DNA of 64,000 bases from Mucilaginibacter sp. UBA5151 (GTDB taxonomy: Bacteria; Bacteroidota; Bacteroidia; Sphingobacteriales; Sphingobacteriaceae). The position numbers and the translations under genes are program-made. The stretch's first letter is position 1; each line of letters begins with the position of its first letter. Below the pieces are notes generated by a model. The model ran no database searches and had not been told where the DNA came from. It saw only the letters and a list, made by a program, of their open reading frames with translations. The stretch is taken from the NCBI GenBank assembly GCA_002413785.1, contig DHXR01000017.1, positions 16,982 to 80,981 on the forward strand, read 5' to 3'. Positions 43,184-51,839 of the stretch are shown piece by piece.

Positions 43184-43319
43184 ATTAGTTGATTGAGTTT
43201 ATTAGGTTGATTAAATTAAGAAAATGGTTGAAAATATTGTAAATGTTGCAAAGTTGGAACGTTTTTAAAACTTATACAATATTAAAACAATTCAACTTAA
43301 TCCAACTCAATCAACTAAT
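43184..43319. repeat. inverted repeat bounding an intergenic gap
   Basis: ATTAGTTGATTGAGTT (43184-43199) and AACTCAATCAACTAAT (43304-43319) are perfect 16-base inverted arms at the two ends of the gap between bioD and the dehydrogenase gene. The right arm touches the bioD stop codon. A small mobile repeat or folded RNA is possible. Confidence 0.65.
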
Positions 43320-43933
43320 TACAACATTATATAGTTTCCCGCATCAATAACGGCTTTTTTATCAAGCGGGTCATATTCAGGAATATGTCCCAATAATTCA
43401 AGCCCCGAATGTTCTAAAATAAATTCTTTTGAATAAATATCCTTGGTGCCATTAAAAATGATCCCTTTTATCGGGATCTGTTCCTTTTTTAGCGCATAGA
43501 TCGATAATAATGTATGGTTGATACTTCCCAAATAATTTTGTGAAACAAGGATTACTTCCGCCCCCAAATGCCTTATCAGACCGATCATTAAAAAGCTGTT
43601 GTTTAAAGGGACCATCAGGCCGCCGGCGCCTTCAATAATTAAAGTATTGTTTGTTGAAGGAAGAACAATCTTTTGCGGATCGATATTTATGCCGTCAATA
43701 GCGGCGGATTTATGCGGTGAGCAGGGTTGCGACAGTCTGTAAGCTTCCGGGTGAAAACAGGAGGTGGTATTTGTTACCAGGCTTTGAACTTTATTGGTGT
43801 CGCTCCACTCAAGGTCGCCTGATTGAATGGGTTTCCAATAATCGGCCTTCAGTTTTTCAACCAATACCGCAGATACGATTGTTTTACCTATCCCGGTGTC
43901 AATCCCGGTTATAAAAATGGGTTTATTCCGCAT
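43319..43933 (-). CDS. bioD: dethiobiotin synthase
   Basis: A 204-residue ATP-dependent carboxylase forming dethiobiotin from 7,8-diaminopelargonate and CO2. P-loop GIDTGIGKT (10-18), the YWKPIQSGD segment (about 31-39) and IEGAGGLMVPLN (about 103-114) are all typical. It overlaps the bioF-like gene by 11 bases and is co-transcribed with it; bioA and bioB are not in the window. Confidence 0.95.
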   Translation of the reverse strand: MRNKPIFITGIDTGIGKTIVSAVLVEKLKADYWKPIQSGDLEWSDTNKVQSLVTNTTSCFHPEAYRLSQPCSPHKSAAIDGINIDPQKIVLPSTNNTLIIEGAGGLMVPLNNSFLMIGLIRHLGAEVILVSQNYLGSINHTLLSIYALKKEQIPIKGIIFNGTKDIYSKEFILEHSGLELLGHIPEYDPLDKKAVIDAGNYIML

Positions 43934-45050
43934 CTAAAAATTTATTTATAGTTTCGGTTAGTAATATTATCTCCTCCCCGGAATTAAATGAATGCAAACA
44001 TATTCGTATCCTTTCACTTCCGGCTGGTACAGTTGGACTGAGAATAGGCCGTACATCCAAGCCATTAGTTTGTAAAAGCAAAGCCAGTTCTTTAGCTTTT
44101 TCATTGCTTTTTAAAACTATGCATTGAATGGCGCTCCCGCTGTTTATTAAGGGGTATGCGGCGTTATTTTTGATTTTTTGTTTGAACAGGCTGATATTGT
44201 TTCGCAGCAATGCTATTTCATCTATTGATTGCTGCAATAACCCGTAGGCCATTTTTACAGCGGCAACCTGATGATAGGGCGCCGCAGTTGTATAAATAAA
44301 TGACCGGGCAAAGTTCACCAGATATTCTTTTAATAAATTACTGCCCAAAACAATTGCGCCGTGGCAACCTAATGCTTTTCCGAAGGTAACAATCCTGGCA
44401 AAAACACGGTTTTGGAAGCGGTTGTCAATCAGCCCGAAGCCATACAGGCCAACGGCATGCGCCTCATCAACAATTAAATGGGCGTTATACTTATCTGTCA
44501 ATGCTAATAAATCTTCAATCGGAGGCGTATCTCCATCCATGGAGTAAACGCTTTCAATAGCCACATAACAATTCCCTTTTGCCTGTTTTAATTTACCCTC
44601 CAGGTTTTGCAGGTCATTGTGTTTAAATATGTAACGGTTGGCATAACTTAAACGCGCCCCATCGATGATAGAGGCATGGATCAGTTCGTCGGTAATAATG
44701 GTATCGCCACGCTGGGGGAGCGAAGAAAATAAACCAAGGTTGGCATTGTAACCCGAAGTAAACAGCAACCCGGCCTCACTTTTATGGAGGGCCGCAATTT
44801 GTTTTTCCAGGTCCTCCGTAAAAGTTGAATTGCCCGCCAACAGCCTTGAGCCGCCGGAACCGTTTGCAATTAAGCCGCTGCTGTTTATTTCAGCATCAAT
44901 TTTACTTTTTAATGCAGGCGAGCGGGCAAAACCGAGGTAATCGTTGGAACAGAAATCAACCAGTTTATTTTCGGGTTTTAATGTTCTGTAATTACCGGCA
45001 ATGCGCCTTTCTTCCAGTTTGCCTTTAATATATATTTCCGGAGATTTCAA
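43923..45050 (-). CDS. bioF: 8-amino-7-oxononanoate synthase-like PLP enzyme
   Basis: A 375-residue PLP enzyme of the alpha-oxoamine synthase family. Marks: CSNDYLGFARS, NGSGGSRLLAGN, VDEAHAVGLYG and the PLP lysine in VTFGKALGCHGA. It would condense pimeloyl thioester with alanine in biotin synthesis. The frame is open to 45146, but a TTG at 45050 (reading MKSPEIYIKG) is the likely start because the upstream part contains the terminator hairpin of the preceding gene (45072-45107). Co-transcribed with bioD. Confidence 0.88.
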   Translation of the reverse strand: MKSPEIYIKGKLEERRIAGNYRTLKPENKLVDFCSNDYLGFARSPALKSKIDAEINSSGLIANGSGGSRLLAGNSTFTEDLEKQIAALHKSEAGLLFTSGYNANLGLFSSLPQRGDTIITDELIHASIIDGARLSYANRYIFKHNDLQNLEGKLKQAKGNCYVAIESVYSMDGDTPPIEDLLALTDKYNAHLIVDEAHAVGLYGFGLIDNRFQNRVFARIVTFGKALGCHGAIVLGSNLLKEYLVNFARSFIYTTAAPYHQVAAVKMAYGLLQQSIDEIALLRNNISLFKQKIKNNAAYPLINSGSAIQCIVLKSNEKAKELALLLQTNGLDVRPILSPTVPAGSERIRICLHSFNSGEEIILLTETINKFLDAE

Positions 45051-45071
45051 TTTTATAATTTCGGCTAAAAT

Positions 45072-45107
45072 AAAGAAAGCGCCCCGGTTTATCAGAGCGC
45101 TTTCTTT
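45072..45107 (-). terminator. terminator of the Spy-like gene
   Basis: AAAGAAAGCGC (45072-45082) pairs with GCGCTTTCTTT (45097-45107), with T-rich sequence following on the minus strand. It lies 23 bases after the stop of the upstream gene and just before the bioF start. Confidence 0.75.
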
Positions 45108-45129
45108 AAAATTATTTTGTGTGTGGGGA

Positions 45130-45495
45130 TTAATTACCGCCGCCACCGCCCTGCATCATCCGGGCGCGCCGCTCATCCAGTATTTTTTGAAAAGCGGTTG
45201 CCTGGTCAGGGGTCAGAATTGCCTTGATCTTATCGTTTGTGACTTGCATTAAAGGACGCATAGCCTGCATCATCGCGTCCCTGTCGCCATTTGCCGCAGT
45301 TCTTATACTATCCCTCTTAGCGTTCTGGGCAGTATAGATAGCTTCGATCTTAGCCGTCTGATCGTCATTGAGCTTAAGTTGCGTTTGCAGTTGTTTTGCC
45401 CGGTCTGCCGGAGTCATCCTCATGCCGCCACCCTGTGCACGGCCAACGGCTGTAATTCCTAAAAGGAAACAGCACATCAACATAAATTTTCTCAT
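45130..45495 (-). CDS. small secreted Spy/CpxP-like helical protein
   Basis: A 121-residue protein with a signal peptide ending near GRAQGG. The mature part is helical with LTPDQATAFQKILDERRARM and LKLNDDQTAKIEAIYTAQ, two LTxxQ-like segments as in Spy/CpxP-type periplasmic proteins, and glycine-rich ends. Many such proteins are found in Bacteroidota; chaperone or stress roles are inferred. It is followed by a strong terminator. Confidence 0.75.
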   Translation of the reverse strand: MRKFMLMCCFLLGITAVGRAQGGGMRMTPADRAKQLQTQLKLNDDQTAKIEAIYTAQNAKRDSIRTAANGDRDAMMQAMRPLMQVTNDKIKAILTPDQATAFQKILDERRARMMQGGGGGN

Positions 45496-45582
45496 GGTTT
45501 TAGTTTTTTATTGTTTGATAAAGATAAACCCTTATGGTTTAAAAACGGGGATGTAACTTAATTGTTGCTTTGGGGATCATTG

Positions 45583-45990
45583 GTCATTAGTCATTGGTCA
45601 TTCAATGTCGTTTACTTAAGTAAACGATATTTACTTGCATATTCTAATTGCGCCCTTTCAGGGTTATATTGCTGCTATTTATGGTCGATGAGCTATGCCC
45701 ATCGCAGACATATTTGTCCCCTTCGGGGCCGTCTGTCAGGTGGAAAAAAATAAAGCTGTAATCGTAGATACCAGGGGGTGAATTGTTGCTGTTTTTCAGC
45801 CCTGAAAGGGCGTAATACATCAACACAGGGCGAAGTCCTGTGACAGAAGACATAACCCTAATATTAGAGCCCTGAAAGGGCGCGATATTTAGCCCCATCT
45901 AATCCGATAGCTATCGGATTAGATGGGGTAGAAAAGTGACGGCGGAACACATGGATTTCCTTAAGTAAACGACATTGAATGACTAATGAC
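45583..45990. mobile_element. MITE-like non-coding element with terminal inverted repeats
   Basis: TCATTCAATGTCGTTTACTTAAG at 45598-45620 recurs inverted at 45960-45982 (described by its 23 matching bases), and GTCATTAG extends both outer ends. The 400-base interior has no gene but holds CCTGAAAGGGC boxes (45656, 45802, 45870 region), a 16-base palindrome (45610-45625) and a 36-base perfect palindrome (45893-45928). The right end overlaps the 3' end of the repressor gene. Confidence 0.75.
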
Positions 45991-46756
45991 TTCCCTGCAA
46001 ATTTGAAATGGACCGCTGCATTTGGGCCATCATACTCGTTAAGCTTTCTAAAGTAGGCTCTGGGGTTGGCATCGGCAGGTGGGTTGAAATATAGGCTTTT
46101 GCCTTCCAGATCTCTAAAATATCTTCCCCACTTATCTCGTAAGGTTCGTACACCGGGTTATCAGATACCAGTTTAAGCTTTTTATTCTCCCGGTATTTAT
46201 TGCCGATGCGTTTGTAAACCACGCCTTCAGTTTTGGATATAACTACATAAGTTTCACCGGTTTTTACGTCGGCCCAGTTTTCAACATACTCGCCTATAAT
46301 AATAGTGCCCGAAACAAGGGGCAGCATGGAATCGCCTTTTATTTCAAAAGCCCTGTAAGTGCCCTGTTTAAACATCGGCAAGTAAAACTTTGGCAATTGG
46401 GCCACATATTCAGGATCGGCATAGCCGTTTAAATAGCCTGCGCTGGCTTTCAAAGGCACCAGTTCAATGTTTTCATTATCATCCTTGTCAACCGAAATGC
46501 TTAATACACGCAGGTTGGCGGGGTTGCCTTTTGGCTTGGGCGCCCATTTTTCATTGATAACTTCGTTAATAAAGTCATCAATGGAAACACCAAAATACAA
46601 TGCTATTTTTTTTAGTAAATCATACTTCGGATCCGCTCTTTCTTCTTCATAAGCGCCTACAAGTGATCTTTTTATGCCCACTGCATCAGCAAACTGCTGT
46701 TGGGTAAGGCCTTTCTTTTTACGGAGAAATTTAATATTTGAAGGAATATTTGACAT
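45983..46756 (-). CDS. XRE family repressor with S24 (LexA/CI-type) peptidase domain
   Basis: A 257-residue regulator: N-terminal helix-turn-helix (KFLRKKKGLTQQQFADAVG, about 7-60) and C-terminal S24 domain (about 125-225) with the catalytic Ser in IKGDSMLPL and a Lys in GVVYKRIG. Such proteins repress DNA-damage or prophage genes and can cleave themselves. ATG 46756 is used instead of 46798, which would overrun its promoter. Its final codons (SH and stop) are part of the MITE-like repeat, so the C-terminal end was altered by that insertion. Divergent from the GIY-YIG gene. Confidence 0.88.
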   Translation of the reverse strand: MSNIPSNIKFLRKKKGLTQQQFADAVGIKRSLVGAYEEERADPKYDLLKKIALYFGVSIDDFINEVINEKWAPKPKGNPANLRVLSISVDKDDNENIELVPLKASAGYLNGYADPEYVAQLPKFYLPMFKQGTYRAFEIKGDSMLPLVSGTIIIGEYVENWADVKTGETYVVISKTEGVVYKRIGNKYRENKKLKLVSDNPVYEPYEISGEDILEIWKAKAYISTHLPMPTPEPTLESLTSMMAQMQRSISNLQGSH

Positions 46757-46840
46757 AAAATTTGGAATTGCTAAAATAATTAGTAATTTTATGCTCATAA
46801 AGTTAGTAATTATTTTTCAACCAGCAAAATTTATTATCAA

Positions 46841-47194
46841 ATGAAACGATTTATTTATATCATCACCGACAGAAACCGTAATAATTTACATGTAGGCTTA
46901 TGCTCTGACCTGCTAAAAACCCTTGATTTTTACCGCCAGATGCCCACCTTATTTTTCGACAGCGCGCAGCATCTTAATCGCCTGGTTTATTTTGAAGAGA
47001 TAAATACCGAAGAGCAGGCAATGGAAAGGTTTAAAACAGTAAGTACCTATACAAGGCCCCAAAAAGAAAAAATGATCAGACCTGTTAATCCTGACTGGGT
47101 AGATCTGACCATTGGTTTAAATTTTGAAAGCGGTATAAGGCCGAGACCGCAAATGCGCCCGTCGCTGAGTTCAAGAAAAGCCTTTACTTTTTAA
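46841..47194 (+). CDS. GIY-YIG-like small protein
   Basis: A 117-residue protein resembling GIY-YIG nuclease-fold proteins: FIYIITDRNRNNLHVGLCSD in place of the GIY...YIG motif, then FFDSAQHLNRLVYFEE and EEQAMERFKTV. The catalytic Tyr residues are changed, so nuclease activity is doubtful. Such degenerate forms are common next to S24 repressors in this group. It overlaps the end of msrB, on the other strand, by 11 bases. Confidence 0.7.
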   Translation: MKRFIYIITDRNRNNLHVGLCSDLLKTLDFYRQMPTLFFDSAQHLNRLVYFEEINTEEQAMERFKTVSTYTRPQKEKMIRPVNPDWVDLTIGLNFESGIRPRPQMRPSLSSRKAFTF

Positions 47195-47675
47195 TAAATT
47201 TTAATGCGCCCGAATTCATGCAATATCTTTTTCCACCGCGATCTGCAGGCCCGTCATCAAAAACATGGCCCAGGTGCAGGCCGGTGCTGCGTTCAATTAC
47301 TTCATCGCGTGTCATGCCATCGCTATTGTCGGTCACAATTTCAATTTTTTTAGGATTAACCGGTTTTACAAAACTCGGCCACCCGGTACCGCTGTCATAT
47401 TTATCATCCGATGTAAATAATACTTCCCCGGTAGCAGCGCTTACATAAACGCCTTTTTCGCGATTGTTATAATAAGCGTTCCGGAACGGCGGTTCGGTAC
47501 CGCTTTCAACCATGATGTAATATTGATTTGACGTAAGGAATTTTTTCCACTCCAAAGGAGCTTTACTCATTTTCCTTTTAGGGTCATACTTCTTCAACTG
47601 CTGACCGCTGCTTTGCTGACATCCCAACGCCGTAATCAGGCACAGGGCTATCATTGCCAAAATTGATTTTTTCAT
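47184..47675 (-). CDS. msrB: peptide-methionine (R)-S-oxide reductase, lipoprotein form
   Basis: A 163-residue enzyme reducing methionine-R-sulfoxide. Lipobox TALGC (Cys19), then MsrB motifs GTGWPSF (about 95-101), HLGHVFDDGP and the catalytic Cys in RYCMNSGAL. The zinc-binding CxxC pairs of many MsrB proteins are absent (VYVSAATGE at the first), as in zinc-free forms. A periplasmic repair role follows from the lipoprotein signal. It is 18 bases downstream of the fasciclin gene stop. Confidence 0.93.
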   Translation of the reverse strand: MKKSILAMIALCLITALGCQQSSGQQLKKYDPKRKMSKAPLEWKKFLTSNQYYIMVESGTEPPFRNAYYNNREKGVYVSAATGEVLFTSDDKYDSGTGWPSFVKPVNPKKIEIVTDNSDGMTRDEVIERSTGLHLGHVFDDGPADRGGKRYCMNSGALKFIKK

Positions 47676-47693
47676 CTTACCGAAAGGTTTTGT

Positions 47694-48302
47694 TTATATA
47701 GCCCTTGGCTTCGGGACCAATACGGCGTTAACTATATGCAGGAGGCCATTGCTTTGCTGGATATCAAATTTACTGATCACACTTTCCCCGCCATTTTCAT
47801 CAATTAAAACAATGTTACGGTTGGTATCTATCTTTGCAGTAAGCCTGCTGCCGGCAATGGTTGTAAAAGTGGCCTGCCCGTTATTCGAATTGATTTTTCT
47901 TTCAATATCCCTTACGCTCAGCCTGCCCGCTATGGCATGATAGGTTAGCAAATAATTCAAATCAAATTTATGGCCTGGTTTTAAAAGGGTATCAAGTGCA
48001 CCAGCTGGTAATTTATCAAATGCCCGGTTAGTTGGGGCAAAAACAGTGATGGGACCCTTGCTTTTAAATGTTTCGGTTAAACCTGCATTTTCAATGGCAT
48101 TAATAAGTACCGTGTATTCCTTTGACAGGGCCATGTTTTCGATAATATCATTTGACGATATCATTGCGGCGCCGTCAACTATCTTAATTTTGCCCCATTT
48201 TGCTTTTACCGTGTCATTTACAGGATTAACCACAGTTGCTTTTTGGGCAAATAAAAACGAAGTGGTTAGAATAAACAAAATAAACAAAGGCCATTTTTTC
48301 AT
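47694..48302 (-). CDS. fasciclin domain secreted protein
   Basis: A 202-residue protein with a signal peptide ending near FLFAQ and one FAS1 domain: VLINAIENAGLTETFKSKGP, VFAPTNRAFDKLP, LLTYHAIAGRL and NGLLHIVNAVLVP. FAS1 domains mediate cell-surface adhesion or act as scaffolds in Bacteroidota. ATG 48302 chosen (MKKWPLFILF); the upstream Met 48326 gives a worse signal. It precedes msrB by 18 bases. Confidence 0.9.
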   Translation of the reverse strand: MKKWPLFILFILTTSFLFAQKATVVNPVNDTVKAKWGKIKIVDGAAMISSNDIIENMALSKEYTVLINAIENAGLTETFKSKGPITVFAPTNRAFDKLPAGALDTLLKPGHKFDLNYLLTYHAIAGRLSVRDIERKINSNNGQATFTTIAGSRLTAKIDTNRNIVLIDENGGESVISKFDIQQSNGLLHIVNAVLVPKPRAI

Positions 48303-48611
48303 GAGCGCAAAAGTAAATAAAAACAATTACTGATAGGACAATTGACCTGAGGAATAGTTTATTTGAAGTCAAAATATTGTAAGATTAATGACAAATGTTT
48401 ACGATTTAAAAAAATGGAAGCGGTATAGTTTGCTTTTTATTTCGTGTAATATGGTCTGTAATTAATTAATGTTAACTCATAGCAATCATGGTGGTGAAAT
48501 GCCTGCTTATTGTTTATCTAAATTGCTTATATATAAATTTGTTTTGCCGATAAAGTGGTAAGGTAGTAAAAAAGTATATTTATTGATGAAAAACCAAATC
48601 GAAAACATTCG
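48303..48611. other. AT-rich gap between fasciclin and NACHT genes
   Basis: 309 bases with no gene, clear hairpin or repeat. Its composition is like the NACHT gene rather than the host genes, so the left border of the insertion that brought the NACHT gene probably lies within it. Confidence 0.35.
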
Positions 48612-51600
48612 CTAATTTAGCCCAAGCCACTTCTCATCTAATTGTGATAAAAGTATTATGGAATCAGCCCCACCTACTAAAGAAAAGTCATCTGGCCAAT
48701 TATCTTTCGGGATAATATTCTCATTCTGCAATTTCAATACATATTTGTTTCTGAAATAATCAAAAGAAATTGATTTGTAATCCGAAGCAATTTTACATCT
48801 ATTGATTGTTTGGTGATTTTTTATGATTGTATTATATTTAAAAAAATCAATTGTGAAAACAAATAACAATAACAACACACTGAGGCTAAATAATATTGCA
48901 AAAGCAATTAAGAAAGTAGGTGCAATTTTATCAATGTAAGATTTGAATTTATTTAAAAGCAATAGGATAACAGCAATTATAGCAGCCATGGTAAAGGAGG
49001 TTTTGACGATGCCCTTCCAAATTTTTTTAAAAATAGATACATTAGTTCGTAAAATATTCATGAAATAGAAAATATCAAGAAATGGAAAAAGTAATAGGCC
49101 AGCAATTGTAAATAATATATTAAAAATATATTTATTTGGAAAAATAAGCCAACTCAACATTGGAGCCAAAATGATACCATCTGATTTTAACAGATTTGGC
49201 GTTGACGATGTTCGCGCCAATAAATGCATACCTAAAGCTATTATTGTTAGTGAAAACATTAATCTAAGTTGGACAACAGCCATTGTAGTTATGCTGTTAT
49301 ATAAAGGTTTCAAGGTGCCTGAAAATGTTGAAGTTCTTGATGCTAATGAATTTGTAAATAAATAAATAACCAATATTAAAACAGACAATAATGGAGTGGC
49401 GAAAAATAATAAAATAAGCCCGAATAATAGAGATAAAATATCTATATACTTAAAAAAAGCATACTTTTTAATATTTTTAAATGGCTCAGAAAGCGATAAT
49501 GAGAATAATAATTCATCCTTTTGATTTAAAAACTTAATAAAATTTAGTGATTGAATAAACCATACTATCCTAAATTCAAGTTTCTTACTTATTGATGTTA
49601 GATGCTTACAAGATTGCATTGCGGTTTGGTTGATCCACCAATTCTTTATTTTAAAACATGATAGCAATGCCTTTTGCATTTCTTCTTGCTCAAGTATTCC
49701 CGTTGCCTCCACCGCAATTTTTGTTAAAAGTTGATTTTTAGTAGTTTCATAATTGCCTATTGTACTTACTATAAGCTCGCTTAAGTCCTTTCTAAATGAA
49801 TTTAATAAATTAAGTCTCAAACGGTAGGCCTCGATCAAAAACCTTAGACAGTGGATTGATCTTTTAAACTGAATTATATCTGTTTCATTTAATAGTTTTA
49901 TTTCATTCCAACAATATTCGGCTATTTCTATTGCCGTATGTTCAGGTGCAATTTCACTATATAATACCAATGAATCACGAAATCTCGAGTCTATAGGTAT
50001 GGATTCCATGTTAATCAACGAGGGGTCTGTTAAATACTTTTGCACGATGAAGTATTCGTTAAATCTCCTGTGAACAAAACTAAATCTTTTTTCTTCGCCA
50101 CTTCCAATCCTGCCAATACGAGCATAAACCAATATCTCAATAATACTCCCAATATCAACTGAAGGGAATCGTAGTTTAAGTTCCTCAAAAGAAGCTTCGA
50201 GCCCAAAATTGTCTTTATTAAGCATATAGGCAGATATTTGAATCGCATAGTTTCTAATTATCTCTTCATTGAAGTTGTTTTTTTTAATAAGTTTTTTGCA
50301 CGAATTAAGTCGACTTTTAATATAACTCGAAAACAAGTCGTCTTGATTATTAGGCAGTTTATTATCGTTGTCTTTTAAATACGAATAAATCAACCCAATG
50401 GCAAATGGATTGCTAGCAATAGGTAGTAGATCACTCCGTTTACTAAAGATTAATTTTATTATATCTTTATCAATAAGAATATACTTATGTAAAGCTTGAT
50501 TTATTTGATAGTGGGAAAAAGGGCGCACATTCAAAGTTGTACTCGAATTAAATTTATTAGTTGGCTTTCTAAAATACCTTGATGCCAAAACACCCCTTGA
50601 TTCGTGTGCACCACCTAAAAAATTGAATAATATTTCTGAAAGTTTATCAATTAACCACGAAGACTCATCAACATCTAAAACAGCTGGAATTTCATCGAAA
50701 GAGTCTACTATGAAAAATAAATGACCATTTTCATATAATCTTTTAAAGTATTTGTCAATAAAGTCATCAGCGAAAATGTCTTTGCCCTTTAAAAAATTTA
50801 TACAAAAGCTATACATGTCTTCTGGGGTCGGTGGATTTTGGACATCCCATTTCTTGTCTGTAGCCCATTCTTTTAAATTTAGATAAATTGGAATTTTTCT
50901 TGTCGGTAATACTTCGCTTATTAAGTCCCTACACAACTTCCGTAAGGCAACACTTTTGCCTGAACCAGGATCACCCAACACCAAAAAAACTTTACTACTA
51001 TGGTCTTTTTTTATAGCTCTTATTAAATTGGTTATTCTACTTTCCTTTCCTCTGCTAGTGTATGTTTCAACTTCCGCATCCAATGATGTAAAATGTGCAT
51101 CGCTCCAATTTGCTTCATTATCAGATAAATCAATTCTGATTTTTAAGAAATTACAGAAAGACTTTAATCGTTCACTAAATTCCCTTTCAGGAAATGTTTC
51201 ATCAAAAGAATTTCTATGTTCTTTCATTACGCTTTTATCTTGTAGAAGATAATTAGCAAAGAATAACAATAGTGCTGAAATGATCAGGGAAATGATTACA
51301 GAAAACTCTGTAATTGATAATTGGATTATGTTATTGGCTTTTAATAGTTGATTTAATTTGAAAAATAAATCATTAGGGATTTTTTTAAATATTTCTGCTT
51401 TACTTGTAAAAAAGGTGAAAAGTACAGATATAATTAAAACAGTGAAACGACGGTATTTGACCCTCCCAAATTCTTTCGGAATTAACAAAACGTAAATAAA
51501 CCAAACATTTATAGATATGGCTATGCACAGGACTAATCCAATTTGAAATGATTGAATTATATTAAAAACATATAAGATAAAAAGAATCGTTAATGAAAAA

Positions 51601-51650
51601 ATAAATAAAATTATTTTTAAAATTTTAGGCGTCGATATTTTTGTTACCAT
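48612..51650 (-). CDS. membrane-anchored NACHT-domain STAND NTPase (putative anti-phage protein)
   Basis: A 1012-residue protein. N-terminal membrane helices at about 11-29, 35-56, 68-82 and 116-136; then a NACHT NTPase with Walker A GDPGSGKS (226-233), Walker B LFFIVDSFDE (311-320) and the following SRYF sensor; a helical region; and about five further membrane helices near the C-terminus (from about 730). NACHT proteins of bacteria are immune sensors that act on phage signals; membrane parts would serve as effector or anchor. ATG 51650 chosen (MVTKIS). Its AT-rich codon use is unlike the neighbouring host genes, which suggests horizontal transfer. Confidence 0.85.
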   Translation of the reverse strand: MVTKISTPKILKIILFIFSLTILFILYVFNIIQSFQIGLVLCIAISINVWFIYVLLIPKEFGRVKYRRFTVLIISVLFTFFTSKAEIFKKIPNDLFFKLNQLLKANNIIQLSITEFSVIISLIISALLLFFANYLLQDKSVMKEHRNSFDETFPEREFSERLKSFCNFLKIRIDLSDNEANWSDAHFTSLDAEVETYTSRGKESRITNLIRAIKKDHSSKVFLVLGDPGSGKSVALRKLCRDLISEVLPTRKIPIYLNLKEWATDKKWDVQNPPTPEDMYSFCINFLKGKDIFADDFIDKYFKRLYENGHLFFIVDSFDEIPAVLDVDESSWLIDKLSEILFNFLGGAHESRGVLASRYFRKPTNKFNSSTTLNVRPFSHYQINQALHKYILIDKDIIKLIFSKRSDLLPIASNPFAIGLIYSYLKDNDNKLPNNQDDLFSSYIKSRLNSCKKLIKKNNFNEEIIRNYAIQISAYMLNKDNFGLEASFEELKLRFPSVDIGSIIEILVYARIGRIGSGEEKRFSFVHRRFNEYFIVQKYLTDPSLINMESIPIDSRFRDSLVLYSEIAPEHTAIEIAEYCWNEIKLLNETDIIQFKRSIHCLRFLIEAYRLRLNLLNSFRKDLSELIVSTIGNYETTKNQLLTKIAVEATGILEQEEMQKALLSCFKIKNWWINQTAMQSCKHLTSISKKLEFRIVWFIQSLNFIKFLNQKDELLFSLSLSEPFKNIKKYAFFKYIDILSLLFGLILLFFATPLLSVLILVIYLFTNSLASRTSTFSGTLKPLYNSITTMAVVQLRLMFSLTIIALGMHLLARTSSTPNLLKSDGIILAPMLSWLIFPNKYIFNILFTIAGLLLFPFLDIFYFMNILRTNVSIFKKIWKGIVKTSFTMAAIIAVILLLLNKFKSYIDKIAPTFLIAFAILFSLSVLLLLFVFTIDFFKYNTIIKNHQTINRCKIASDYKSISFDYFRNKYVLKLQNENIIPKDNWPDDFSLVGGADSIILLSQLDEKWLGLN

Positions 51651-51839
51651 AATAATAAGGTTTTTGTAAATATAATAAAATTTAGATTTTATTATATAAT
51701 ATTTCCATCTCCCAAAAAGATGGGCGGTTGGAAATTGCGATTCGCGAAATCCCCACATAGATAAAGTGTCAAAAGATAATTGAAAATTACCAGGGGGGAA
51801 ATGCTAATGGTGGGAGTTAAAGTGTACGTTATCTAAAAA

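Noticed and set aside
44681..45146. bioF start at 45146
   Set aside because: It would place the terminator hairpin of the preceding gene inside the coding sequence; the TTG at 45050 fits the family start better.
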